Assembly: GCA_029226975.1 (NCBI GenBank)
Contig: JAQXZB010000037.1
Location: forward strand, 33,011-97,010
DNA: 64,000 nt
Source: Clostridiales bacterium
Lineage (GTDB): Bacteria > Bacillota > Clostridia > UBA1381
Direction of reading: 5' to 3'
Under the pieces are notes generated by a model. That model was not told the origin of the DNA. It made no database searches and saw nothing but the letters and a program-made list of their open reading frames with translations. Below are positions 42,324-50,197 of the stretch, piece after piece (position 1 is the first letter of the stretch; the number at the start of each line of letters is the position of its first letter). A program made the position numbers and the translations under genes.

Positions 42324-43151
42324 TTATTCTGCTACGGGAATTTTTACGTCAAGCTTATGATATTTATAATCCGAAAGAACGCAGTCCTCCGGCACAAATT
42401 CATAAAAATCCTCGCGCTTTTTAAGCTCAAATTCCGGCGCGGAATACGGCTCGTTTTCCATGATTTTCTCCACAATGGGAACATGGCGGTCATATATATG
42501 CGCGTCCGCGATAACGTGCACCAGCTCACCCGGCACAAGCCCCGATACGCAAGAGAGCATATGCACCAAAACCGCATACTGACACACGTTCCAGTTATTT
42601 GCGGTAAGCATATCCTGGGAACGCTGATTTAGGATTGCGTTTAATCTGTTGCCGCTCACGTTAAAGGTCATGGAATAGGCACAGGGGTAAAGCCGCATTT
42701 CGGACAGGTCGCTGTGGACATAGATATTTGACATAATCCGCCTTGAGGAGGGGTTATTTTTCAAATCATAAATTATCCTGTCAACCTGGTCAAACTCACC
42801 CTCCGGGTATTTATGCTTTACGCCTAACTGATAGCCGTAGGCCTTGCCTATGGAGCCGTTTTTATCCGCCCACTGATCCCAGACATGGCTGTTTAAATCC
42901 TTGATATTATTGGATTTTTTCTGCCAAATCCACAACAGCTCGTCCACCGCGCTTTTTAGGTATGTACGCCGTATGGTTAAAATGGGGAACTCCTTTGACA
43001 AATCGTAGCGGTTTACTATGCCGAAGCATTTTATGGTATGCGCCTTTTCGCCGTCCTCCCAACGGGGGCGCACGTCAAGACCCTTGTCGCTTACGCCCTC
43101 CTTAAGAATTTGACGGCAGTTTTGTATAAATAGCTCGTCTGCTCTGCTCAT
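42324..43151 (-). CDS. thyA: Thymidylate synthase
   Basis: 275 residues. Folate-dependent dUMP methylation to dTMP. RTYLKSAVDELLWIWQKKSN (folate/substrate region), SRRIMSNIYVHSD, the nucleophile Cys in LYPCAYSMTFNV, RSQDMLTANNWNVCQYAVLV, and DAHIYDRHVPI are all recognisable. The YPCAY form replaces the PCH of E. coli ThyA; it is common in Firmicutes ThyA. It begins 1 bp after coaX ends, so it is in the panB-panC-coaX-thyA operon. Confidence 0.95.
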   Translation of the reverse strand: MSRADELFIQNCRQILKEGVSDKGLDVRPRWEDGEKAHTIKCFGIVNRYDLSKEFPILTIRRTYLKSAVDELLWIWQKKSNNIKDLNSHVWDQWADKNGSIGKAYGYQLGVKHKYPEGEFDQVDRIIYDLKNNPSSRRIMSNIYVHSDLSEMRLYPCAYSMTFNVSGNRLNAILNQRSQDMLTANNWNVCQYAVLVHMLSCVSGLVPGELVHVIADAHIYDRHVPIVEKIMENEPYSAPEFELKKREDFYEFVPEDCVLSDYKYHKLDVKIPVAE

Positions 43152-43152
43152 T

Positions 43153-43929
43153 TCATTCCTCCGATAAATGATTTTTATTATATATTATTTTAAGTCCCTT
43201 TAAAAGCAGCTCATCGTCCAGTATCACATCTCTCCTGCAAAGTCCGACCACCGCCGAAGCAAGCCCGCCCGTAGCAATTGCGGTACATTTTTGTCCCAGC
43301 TCGTCCTCAATCTTATCGATTATTCCGTCAATGCCCGACGCGGTAAAATTGAGTATTCCGCTTTTCATGGAATCGATGGTATTTGTGCCGATAAGGCGTT
43401 TTGGCGGGTCAAGGCTTATATTGGGAAGCTGTGAGGTTCTGCCCACAAGCGAGTTTAGGGAAACCTCTATTCCCGGAATAATGATTGTTCCTATATAATT
43501 CCGTTTTTCGTCCACCACCGAAACGGTCGTAGCCGTACCCATATCGAAGATTATAAGCGGCGGCTTATATTCGTTAATTCCCGCCACCGCGTCAACCACC
43601 AAATCCGCACCCAACTGAGCCGGGTTATCGGTCATTATGGAAAGCCCGGTTTTTATGCCCGGACCTATGACCATGGATTGGATTTTGGCAATTTTTTCTA
43701 TCGCCCTGCTTATCCTGTTGGTAACGGACGGCACCACCGATGAAATGATTGCTCCGTCAATCATTTCGGGCTTTATGCCGTAAAGCTCCAAAACGTTTTT
43801 AAAGGATATTGAATATTCAAGCACAGTTGCCTCATGCTTTGTTGTGAGCCGCTCGGTAAAAATTATCTCGTCCCGGTCAAAGCAGCCTATTACGATATTT
43901 GTGTTTCCCACATCGAGAGCCAGTATCAT
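43153..43929 (-). CDS. coaX: Type III pantothenate kinase
   Basis: 258 residues. ASKHA-fold: LALDVGNTNIVIGCFD (phosphate 1 loop), GADLVVDAVAG, FDMGTATTVSVVDE, GIEVSLNSLVGRTSQLP, and IATGGLASAV. Phosphorylates pantothenate at the start of CoA synthesis. Type III enzymes are not inhibited by CoA and need a monovalent cation. Overlaps panC by 4 bp; together panB, panC and coaX take ketoisovalerate to phosphopantothenate, lacking only panE (ketopantoate reductase) and panD (beta-alanine source) here. Confidence 0.96.
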   Translation of the reverse strand: MILALDVGNTNIVIGCFDRDEIIFTERLTTKHEATVLEYSISFKNVLELYGIKPEMIDGAIISSVVPSVTNRISRAIEKIAKIQSMVIGPGIKTGLSIMTDNPAQLGADLVVDAVAGINEYKPPLIIFDMGTATTVSVVDEKRNYIGTIIIPGIEVSLNSLVGRTSQLPNISLDPPKRLIGTNTIDSMKSGILNFTASGIDGIIDKIEDELGQKCTAIATGGLASAVVGLCRRDVILDDELLLKGLKIIYNKNHLSEE

Positions 43930-44780
43930 TGTTTTTCCTCCGTAAACGAAAAATTATCTATCAATCTTGTTTTACCTATATACACCGCTTCCGCAACCAG
44001 TACGGGACGGTCTATCTTTTTTACCGGCTTCATGGTTTCGGCGTCAACAATCTTTACATAATCGACTTTTGCAAGAGGCTCTCTCTCCACCTCCGCTCTT
44101 ATAGCCGCTTCAACAGCACCGCAGGAGCGTTCGCCACATTCGACAAGCCTTTTGCCTATTCTAAGGGATCGGCTGAGCACCGTTGCGGCGGCGCGTTCTT
44201 TCTCGTTTAAATAAGTATTTCTTGAGGATTTTGCAAGCCCGTCCTCTTCACGAACAATGGGACAGCCCACAATCTCTATATCCATGGACAAATCCTTCAC
44301 CATGCGTCTAATCACCGCAAGCTGCTGTGCGTCCTTTTCGCCGAAATACGCCCTGTCGGGTGTAACTATGTTAAAAAGCTTCGACACTACTGTGCAAACG
44401 CCCCTAAAATGTGTCGGGCGAGTTTTTGCGCACAGCTCCTCCGTAAGCCCCGACATCTCAACATAAGTACAGAACATTTCATCATACATTTCCTCCGGCT
44501 CCGGGTTAAACACCAATGCCGCGCCATGCTCCTCGCAAAGCTTTGCGTCATGCTCTATATCCCTGGGATAGCTTTCCAAATCCTCGCCGGGACCGAACTG
44601 TGTGGGGTTTACAAAAACCGAAACCACAGTTCTATCGTTTTGGGAAACGGACTTGTCCACAAGGCTCATATGCCCGTCATGCAAATAGCCCATGGTGGGA
44701 ACAAAGCCGATGGTTTTTCCCTCTCTTTTCCATTGTTTTACTTCTTCTCTTACTTCCTTTATTGTTTTTACAAGCTTCAT
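43926..44780 (-). CDS. panC: Pantothenate synthetase
   Basis: 284 residues. [16 protein letters not shown] (HIGH-like motif), [39 protein letters not shown] and [15 protein letters not shown]. Condenses pantoate with beta-alanine using ATP. 4-bp overlaps on both sides with panB and coaX. Confidence 0.97.
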   Translation of the reverse strand: MKLVKTIKEVREEVKQWKREGKTIGFVPTMGYLHDGHMSLVDKSVSQNDRTVVSVFVNPTQFGPGEDLESYPRDIEHDAKLCEEHGAALVFNPEPEEMYDEMFCTYVEMSGLTEELCAKTRPTHFRGVCTVVSKLFNIVTPDRAYFGEKDAQQLAVIRRMVKDLSMDIEIVGCPIVREEDGLAKSSRNTYLNEKERAAATVLSRSLRIGKRLVECGERSCGAVEAAIRAEVEREPLAKVDYVKIVDAETMKPVKKIDRPVLVAEAVYIGKTRLIDNFSFTEEKQ

Positions 44781-45610
44781 CTTAACATTATCCTTTCAAG
44801 AATTTTTTCGTCCAATTTATATGAGTTGTTCTCGGCAGGGAACTGACCTGCGCGAACCTCGTTTATATATTCCCCAAAGGCTTCTTTCATAATATCGCCC
44901 ACCCGGCGGTACTGCTTGGCAAATTTGGGAACAAAATCCGAAAACATCCCAAGCATATCCTGATACACAAGCACCTGTCCGTCACAGTCCGCACCGGCAC
45001 CGATGCCTATGGTGGGGATTGAAAGCTGCTGCGTAATTACGGCGGCAAGCTCCCTAGGCACACATTCGAGCACCACCATACACGCGCCCGCTTCCTCGAC
45101 CGCCTTTGCGTCATCGATTATCTTCCTTGCCGTTTCCTCGGACCTGCCCTGAACCTTAAAGCCGCCGAAGGCGTTTACCGACTGCGGGGTCATGCCGATG
45201 TGTGCGCATACGGGTATTGACGCGGCGCATATTGCCTTAATCTGCGGGCAGACCTCGCAGCCGCCCTCAAGCTTAACGGCGTTTGCGCCGCCCTCCTTAA
45301 TGAGCCTGCCGGCATTTTCAAGGGCTGTTTTAGGGTCTGTTTCATATGACATAAAGGGCATATCCGCAATCAAAAACGCGTTCTTGACGCCTCTTGAAAC
45401 CGCCCGCGTGTGATGAAGCATATCCTCCATTGTAACAGACAGGGTATTCTCATAGCCGAGCATAACCATACCCAGCGAATCGCCCACCAATATTGAATTT
45501 ACTCCCGACTCGTCAACGAGCTTTGCTGTGGAATAATCATAAGCGGTGAGCATGGTAATCTTCTCGCCCCTCTGTTTTTGTGAAAGAATGGTTTGTACAG
45601 TATTTTTCAT
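44777..45610 (-). CDS. panB: 3-methyl-2-oxobutanoate hydroxymethyltransferase
   Basis: 277 residues from ATG 45610 (SD GGGAGG). The track adds 42 upstream codons reading through the promoter. [69 protein letters not shown] and [20 protein letters not shown] match the family. It transfers a hydroxymethyl group from methylene-tetrahydrofolate to ketoisovalerate. First gene of the minus-strand CoA operon; thyA at the end also uses methylene-tetrahydrofolate. Confidence 0.97.
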   Translation of the reverse strand: MKNTVQTILSQKQRGEKITMLTAYDYSTAKLVDESGVNSILVGDSLGMVMLGYENTLSVTMEDMLHHTRAVSRGVKNAFLIADMPFMSYETDPKTALENAGRLIKEGGANAVKLEGGCEVCPQIKAICAASIPVCAHIGMTPQSVNAFGGFKVQGRSEETARKIIDDAKAVEEAGACMVVLECVPRELAAVITQQLSIPTIGIGAGADCDGQVLVYQDMLGMFSDFVPKFAKQYRRVGDIMKEAFGEYINEVRAGQFPAENNSYKLDEKILERIMLR

Positions 45611-45664
45611 ATTTGTAACCTCCCATGCTATTATTTGCCCTGACGGGCAATACAATGCATCTAT

Positions 45665-45693
45665 ATTATAACATTTTGACATAAAAAAGTAAA
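45665..45693 (-). promoter_or_regulatory. Promoter of the panB-panC-coaX-thyA operon
   Basis: On the minus strand TTTACT, 17-bp spacer, TATAAT, 55 bases before the panB ATG. Confidence 0.7.
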
Positions 45694-45744
45694 GAGAAAA
45701 AAACAGGTTTGTCGGAGGGAACAGATAAAAATTCAAAAATCATA

Positions 45745-45773
45745 TTGACTTATTTTTTAATTTATAGTATAAT
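45745..45773 (+). promoter_or_regulatory. Sigma-A promoter of the AbiF-type locus
   Basis: TTGACT, 17-bp spacer, TATAAT, directly ahead of a structured 5' region. Confidence 0.85.
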
Positions 45774-45779
45774 ATAATT

Positions 45780-45836
45780 AACATCTCCCCCGGGCCTCTG
45801 TGGAAACACAAGCACACTTGGGGGCGCTTTGTTTTT
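45780..45836 (+). ncRNA. Short structured RNA upstream of the AbiF-type gene
   Basis: Expected start about 45780. CCCCC (45787-45791 region) pairs with GGGGG near 45820; inside are a GUG-GAAA-CAC tetraloop hairpin and a CAAG-CACA-CUUG hairpin. The GC-rich stem is followed by TTTGTTTTT, like a terminator. Weinberg and colleagues described an abiF RNA motif upstream of this protein family; position and size fit, but I cannot check the consensus. Confidence 0.65.
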
Positions 45837-45850
45837 AAGGAGTTTTTACC

Positions 45851-46720
45851 ATGAATGATAAATTATTTAAAACGATTGATGAGCAGTTAAATATTCTTAT
45901 CGACCGCGGTTTAATTATAGAAAATAAGGATAAAGCAAAAAAATTTCTTTTACATAACAATTATTATCGTGTAATAGGATACTCTCTTACGCTTTGCAAG
46001 CATGATATATTTTCAAAAAATGTATCTTTTGGGAATATTGTGGATATTTATAGCTTTGACCATGAGTTACGTCATATATTACTAAAATATATTGAAATTA
46101 TAGAGGTGGCATTTAAATCCGTTTATGCATATAAACTCACAAAAAAGCATGGTACATTGGGCTATTTGAACGCATCATTATTTACAGATACGGAAAAATA
46201 CAATAAAATTATGGAAAAATCACAAAAGCAAAAACAAATAAGCTTATACCATGAATCATATATAAGGCATTTTATGCATTCTGACATTCCTTTTGAGGCA
46301 TATGTTGATTTACTTACAATATCGGATATATCTATTCTTTATTCAATATCGGAAACAAATATAAAACAGGAAGTTGCAACGGAATTTGGACTTTGTATGA
46401 AACGCGGCGGCGAAATTCTCGGCAACTTTATGCACAGCATAACAATCATAAGAAATTTATGTGCTCACGGTGGCAGACTGTTCAATCGGTTATTTGAACA
46501 AAAACCTTCATTGAACCGCTCCGAGCAAGCCTTGCTCATAAAGCGCAGTAACATTATCGATAATTCTCATCTGTATGGCTTTATTATAATAATGCGCAGA
46601 TTATTGTCCGATGATCGTTTTTTGGAATTAAAAAACAATATTATTGAATTGACACAAAAATATCCGTTTGTGTCAATGCGATATTACGGTTTTCGTGATG
46701 ACTGGAAAGATGTATTATAA
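45851..46720 (+). CDS. abiF: AbiF/Abi_2-family HEPN protein
   Basis: 289 residues, with no membrane segment. Near residue 195 is the HEPN RNase motif R-X4-H in IRNLCAHGGRLFNR; N-terminal FLLHNNYYRVIGYSLTL and DIYSFDHELRHILLKYIEII match the Abi_2/AbiD-AbiF family of phage abortive-infection proteins. HEPN proteins are metal-independent RNases. AAGGAG SD precedes the ATG, after a short structured RNA. Recent work links AbiF to an RNA antitoxin and to the origin of Cas13; here this is by family. The gene is AT-rich compared with its neighbours, as expected for a mobile defence gene. Confidence 0.85.
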   Translation: MNDKLFKTIDEQLNILIDRGLIIENKDKAKKFLLHNNYYRVIGYSLTLCKHDIFSKNVSFGNIVDIYSFDHELRHILLKYIEIIEVAFKSVYAYKLTKKHGTLGYLNASLFTDTEKYNKIMEKSQKQKQISLYHESYIRHFMHSDIPFEAYVDLLTISDISILYSISETNIKQEVATEFGLCMKRGGEILGNFMHSITIIRNLCAHGGRLFNRLFEQKPSLNRSEQALLIKRSNIIDNSHLYGFIIIMRRLLSDDRFLELKNNIIELTQKYPFVSMRYYGFRDDWKDVL

Positions 46721-46796
46721 TATCGAATATGAATATAATATATATAACGACTCCCGCAAGCCTTTAAACGGCGCAATACCGCGGGCGGTCTGATAC

Positions 46797-46840
46797 AAAA
46801 GCCGCCGGCGCGGGATTTACCCGATAACCGGCGGCTTTTT
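46797..46840. terminator. Bidirectional terminator between abiF and trpB2
   Basis: AAAAGCCGCCGG / CCGGCGGCTTTTT around a 19-base loop; usable on both strands. Confidence 0.85.
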
Positions 46841-46863
46841 CAGCTTATATAATCAGAAAATTC

Positions 46864-48231
46864 TTATTCCGTTTTGGGAAGCTTATCCAGGTAGGATTGA
46901 ATTTCCTCGTCTGTGGGGACGTAGTCGCTCATCTGACCGTTGTGGAATTTTTCGTATGCCACCATGTCGAAATAGCCCGTTCCCGTCAGTCCGAATACTA
47001 TCGTCTTTTCCTCGCCCGTTTCACAGCATTTTAACGCTTCGTCCATCGCCGCTCTTATGGCGTGGCTGCTTTCGGGTGCGGGGAGTATTCCCTCTACTCT
47101 TGCGAAAATCTCCGCCGCTTCAAATACCTCGGTCTGCTTATAGGAAACCGCTTCCATAAGTCCGTCATGATAAAGCTGCGACAAAATCGAGCTCATGCCA
47201 TGGTATCTGAGTCCGCCGGCGTGATTGGGCGCGGGGATAAAGTCACTGCCTAAGGTGTACATCTTCGCAAGGGGGCATACCATACCCGTATCACAGAAGT
47301 CATATGCAAACTTTCCTCTTGTGAAGCTGGGGCAGGAGGCAGGCTCTACGGCTATAATTCTGTAATCCGCTTCACCTCTTAATTTATCGCCCATAAACGG
47401 CGAAATAAGTCCGCCCAAGTTGGAGCCGCCGCCGGCACAGCCGATTATTATATCTGCCTTTATATCGTATTTATCCAAAGCCGCCTTTGTTTCAAGACCG
47501 ATAACCGACTGGTGCAGAAGCACCTGGTTTAACACACTGCCCAAAACATAACGGTATCCCGGTGTTGTGGTCGCCTTTTCCACCGCTTCGGAAATGGCAC
47601 AGCCCAAACTTCCGGTTGTGCCGGGATGCTCGGCGAGAATTTTTCTTCCCACCTGAGTTTCCTCCGAGGGCGACGGCGTAACCGACGCACCATAGGTGCG
47701 CATTACCTCACGTCTGAAGGGCTTTTGCTCATAGGAAACCTTTACCATATACACCTTGCAGTCCAAATCAAAGTATGAGCAAGCCATGGAAAGGGCTGTT
47801 CCCCACTGACCGGCTCCCGTTTCGGTGGTAACGCCCGTTAAGCCCTGTTTTTTTGCGTAATACGCCTGGGCGATTGCGGAATTTAATTTATGACTGCCGC
47901 TTGTATTGTTGCCCTCGAATTTATAATAAATCTTTGCGGGGGTCTGTAATTTTTCCTCCAGTCTGTAGGCTCTCATAAGGGGTGAGGGACGATACATTTT
48001 GTAAAAATCCCGTATTTCCTCGGGTATTTCAAAATATGCGGTATTGTCATCCATTTCCTGCTTAACCAATTCCTCGCAAAACACTCCGCAAAGCTCCTCG
48101 GGCTTCATGGGCTCCAGTGTGGCGGGATTTAACAGCGGTGCGGGCTTGTTTTTCATATCCGCACGAACATTGTACCATACTTTGGGGATTTCCTTTTCCT
48201 CAAGATAAATTTTGTAGGGTATTTTTGACAT
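46864..48231 (-). CDS. Tryptophan synthase beta-like enzyme (TrpB2 type)
   Basis: 455 residues, longer than TrpB1, with an N-terminal extension typical of TrpB2. PLP Lys in NNTSGSHKLNSAIAQAYY; ETGAGQWGTALSMACSYFDL; phosphate loop IIGCAGGGSNLGG. It makes tryptophan from indole and serine and commonly works without TrpA, fitting indole salvage. No trpA or other trp gene is near. It is behind a T-box leader with terminator, so it is turned on when charged tRNA-Trp is low. Confidence 0.93.
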   Translation of the reverse strand: MSKIPYKIYLEEKEIPKVWYNVRADMKNKPAPLLNPATLEPMKPEELCGVFCEELVKQEMDDNTAYFEIPEEIRDFYKMYRPSPLMRAYRLEEKLQTPAKIYYKFEGNNTSGSHKLNSAIAQAYYAKKQGLTGVTTETGAGQWGTALSMACSYFDLDCKVYMVKVSYEQKPFRREVMRTYGASVTPSPSEETQVGRKILAEHPGTTGSLGCAISEAVEKATTTPGYRYVLGSVLNQVLLHQSVIGLETKAALDKYDIKADIIIGCAGGGSNLGGLISPFMGDKLRGEADYRIIAVEPASCPSFTRGKFAYDFCDTGMVCPLAKMYTLGSDFIPAPNHAGGLRYHGMSSILSQLYHDGLMEAVSYKQTEVFEAAEIFARVEGILPAPESSHAIRAAMDEALKCCETGEEKTIVFGLTGTGYFDMVAYEKFHNGQMSDYVPTDEEIQSYLDKLPKTE

Positions 48232-48257
48232 TTTTATAACTCCTTTCTCGTAACAGC

Positions 48258-48515
48258 AAAAAAGCCCTCAAACCGCAATTACGGTTCAAGGGCGAAACTT
48301 CCATTCCGCGGTGCCACCTTGATTTTAAGCCTTTGACAGCTCCTCAAAAGATACCTGCATATCTTTGGCTTCTCACGCGAGCCACACGTCAGCGCATTTA
48401 ACGCCGCCCTCGGCAGTCCATATTATTCAGCCGTCCTTTACGGAACTCACACCGTAATCCGCTCGCTCAAAAAGTCCGAATCTGATTTTTTTCTGCTTCA
48501 ATGGTTTGCTGTAAT
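48258..48515 (-). promoter_or_regulatory. T-box leader of trpB2 (probably tryptophan-specific)
   Basis: Minus strand. The T-box sequence AAGGTGGCACCGCGG is complete. It is followed by a terminator, GCCCTTGAACCG / CGGTTTGAGGGC plus T6 (48258-48294). The base of stem I is GCGAGC pairing with GCTCGC, and TGG lies immediately before the 3' strand of that stem, where the specifier is expected. That fits tryptophan. Confidence 0.9.
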
Positions 48516-48525
48516 ATTTTTCATT

Positions 48526-48554
48526 ATAATAACATATATTTACCGATTTGTCAA
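48526..48554 (-). promoter_or_regulatory. Promoter of the T-box leader
   Basis: On the minus strand TTGACA, 17-bp spacer, TATTAT, overlapping the end of the leucine-rich gene. Confidence 0.75.
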
Positions 48555-49472
48555 GCATTTTTCTATAAATTTTATCTCGCCGTTAATTAAGACATTCCCA
48601 AAAAGCCAGTCGGGAAGATTTTCCTTTTCCGGCAGTGAATGGGAATATAGCTTTACATTCTCACCAACCGTCAAATCAAGCTCTTTGCACCCCCAAAAGG
48701 CGTAATCGCCTATTTCGCTCAAAGAAACGGGAAGATTTATTTTATAAAGCTTTGCGTCGTTCATAAACGCCTGTGTTCCGATTTTTATAACGGAAGCGCC
48801 AAGCTCCACCTTATAAAGCTCCAAACATTCCATAAACGCGCCGCGGTTTATTTTTTCAAGGCTGTCGGGGAGAGTTATCGACCTTATGGGGGTTTTTGAA
48901 AACGCCTCCTCGCCTATTTCCTTTATTCCCTCCTCAAAGCTTACCGAGGAAAGCTTTTGACATTGCGAAAACGCGCCCACTCCCATATATGAAAGGGCTT
49001 CGGGAAATTTCACCGATTTTACGGCGGTTTTGGAAAAAGCGAAATCATCTATGACGGAAATATTTTCTCCGAAGTTAAATTCGCCAAGGGCACTGCATCC
49101 GAAAAACGCCTTCTCGCCTATCTCGACCGCCAAATAATCCTTACTCACCGAGGAAAGGCTCGTGCAGCCGTAAAAGGCGCCATCGCCGATATAGTCCGCG
49201 CCGCCCATGATTGTTTCAAGGCTTGTACAGCCGTAAAAGGCATAGTTTCCTATTCTTTCCAGTGATGAGGGAAGCTTAACGCTTGTAAGCTTATTTTTAT
49301 AAAAAGCGCGCTCACCTATTTCCCTTACGCCCGATGGAATTTCAACCTCCGAGGCATTTCCCCTATATTCAGCAAGAACACCGCTTGGGGTAATAACAAA
49401 ATCCTCTGCGGCATTTGCCCCGACGGGGCAGGACAAAAGCATAAAAATCAGCGGTATAATATATAATTTCAC
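48540..49472 (-). CDS. Leucine-rich repeat surface protein (BspA type)
   Basis: 310 residues. Signal peptide at 1-21 (LYIIPLIFMLLSCPVGANA), then about ten LRR_5 repeats of 22-23 residues (IGERAFYKNKLTSVKLPSSL; IGNYAFYGCTSLETI; IGEEAFSKTPIRSITLPDSL). These secreted solenoids bind host or matrix proteins or other cells in several bacteria. No SLH or sorting signal, so attachment is unknown. The start overlaps the restriction endonuclease stop by 4 bp, an odd neighbour for a surface protein; it may simply be the older last gene of the operon. Confidence 0.85.
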   Translation of the reverse strand: MKLYIIPLIFMLLSCPVGANAAEDFVITPSGVLAEYRGNASEVEIPSGVREIGERAFYKNKLTSVKLPSSLERIGNYAFYGCTSLETIMGGADYIGDGAFYGCTSLSSVSKDYLAVEIGEKAFFGCSALGEFNFGENISVIDDFAFSKTAVKSVKFPEALSYMGVGAFSQCQKLSSVSFEEGIKEIGEEAFSKTPIRSITLPDSLEKINRGAFMECLELYKVELGASVIKIGTQAFMNDAKLYKINLPVSLSEIGDYAFWGCKELDLTVGENVKLYSHSLPEKENLPDWLFGNVLINGEIKFIEKCLTNR

Positions 49473-50197
49473 TTAATCATCTCCGGTTTTTTTGATTTTT
49501 CAATTATTGCGTTTAAAATATCCCGAACACCGACTTCATATTCCGAAAATTCATCAATATTGGTTTCCTTTAACCACAGCTGACCCTCTCCTACATTTCC
49601 CCGATGCTGACCGAATGAAAAATGCTTATTATGTAAAACCTCGTCACTTGAAAGAACCCAATATCTGATAATATCCTTCCATACACCTATCCATACAAAA
49701 ACGTCACAGCATTTTGGCTTTATCTGCTGAAAATTCATATCAAATCCGTATTTAGAATCGCTTGATAAGGCTTTCATTATGAGAGTTTCGCCGCTTTTTC
49801 TTTTTACGGCTCGTGACGCCTTTACCTCAATTTTTATGCCGTTATACCAAAAATCATATTCACCGGAATAATTTGGGTCATATTTGACACAGGGCTTTTT
49901 AAGCTCGGGAATGATTTCGTTAAGATGCCTTTGCGCCCATGTTTCTCCAAAGGTTCTCGGTGCTGTTATTTCAAATAAGTACAAATACTTGTTTCTTTCC
50001 GAGTATTCGTTTCTAATATTTAAATATTGCTGCAGGCTGATTGTTTTCGTGGCAATCAAATGGCTTATAATATATTCAAATTTATTAAAGGGATATACCG
50101 AATAAAGCTTTTCCAAAACATTTTTGTCCATATTAAAGCCGTTATTCTTATTCATTATTTGCATATACTCTTCAAGCTCGTTAAGCAGTTTTTCCAT
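49469..50197 (-). CDS. Restriction endonuclease of a type II system
   Basis: 242 residues from ATG 50197 (AAGGAGG). A PD-(D/E)xK core is visible in GEYDFWYNGIKIEVKASRAV, with Asp, Glu and Lys in order. I cannot assign a recognition site. It overlaps the 3' end of the methyltransferase gene by 17 bp, a common arrangement in type II systems. Composition is AT-rich compared with the MFS and two-component genes upstream, consistent with acquisition. Confidence 0.8.
   Translation of the reverse strand: MEKLLNELEEYMQIMNKNNGFNMDKNVLEKLYSVYPFNKFEYIISHLIATKTISLQQYLNIRNEYSERNKYLYLFEITAPRTFGETWAQRHLNEIIPELKKPCVKYDPNYSGEYDFWYNGIKIEVKASRAVKRKSGETLIMKALSSDSKYGFDMNFQQIKPKCCDVFVWIGVWKDIIRYWVLSSDEVLHNKHFSFGQHRGNVGEGQLWLKETNIDEFSEYEVGVRDILNAIIEKSKKPEMIK

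Noticed and set aside
41559-42424. Plus-strand ORFs of 89 and 208 residues
   Set aside because: One is the repeat pair C/C' read backwards, the other is antisense to the amidase-domain gene.
45851-46720. A CRISPR effector because of the HEPN motif
   Set aside because: Only one R-X4-H motif, 289 residues and no array; the protein fits the AbiF/Abi_2 family.
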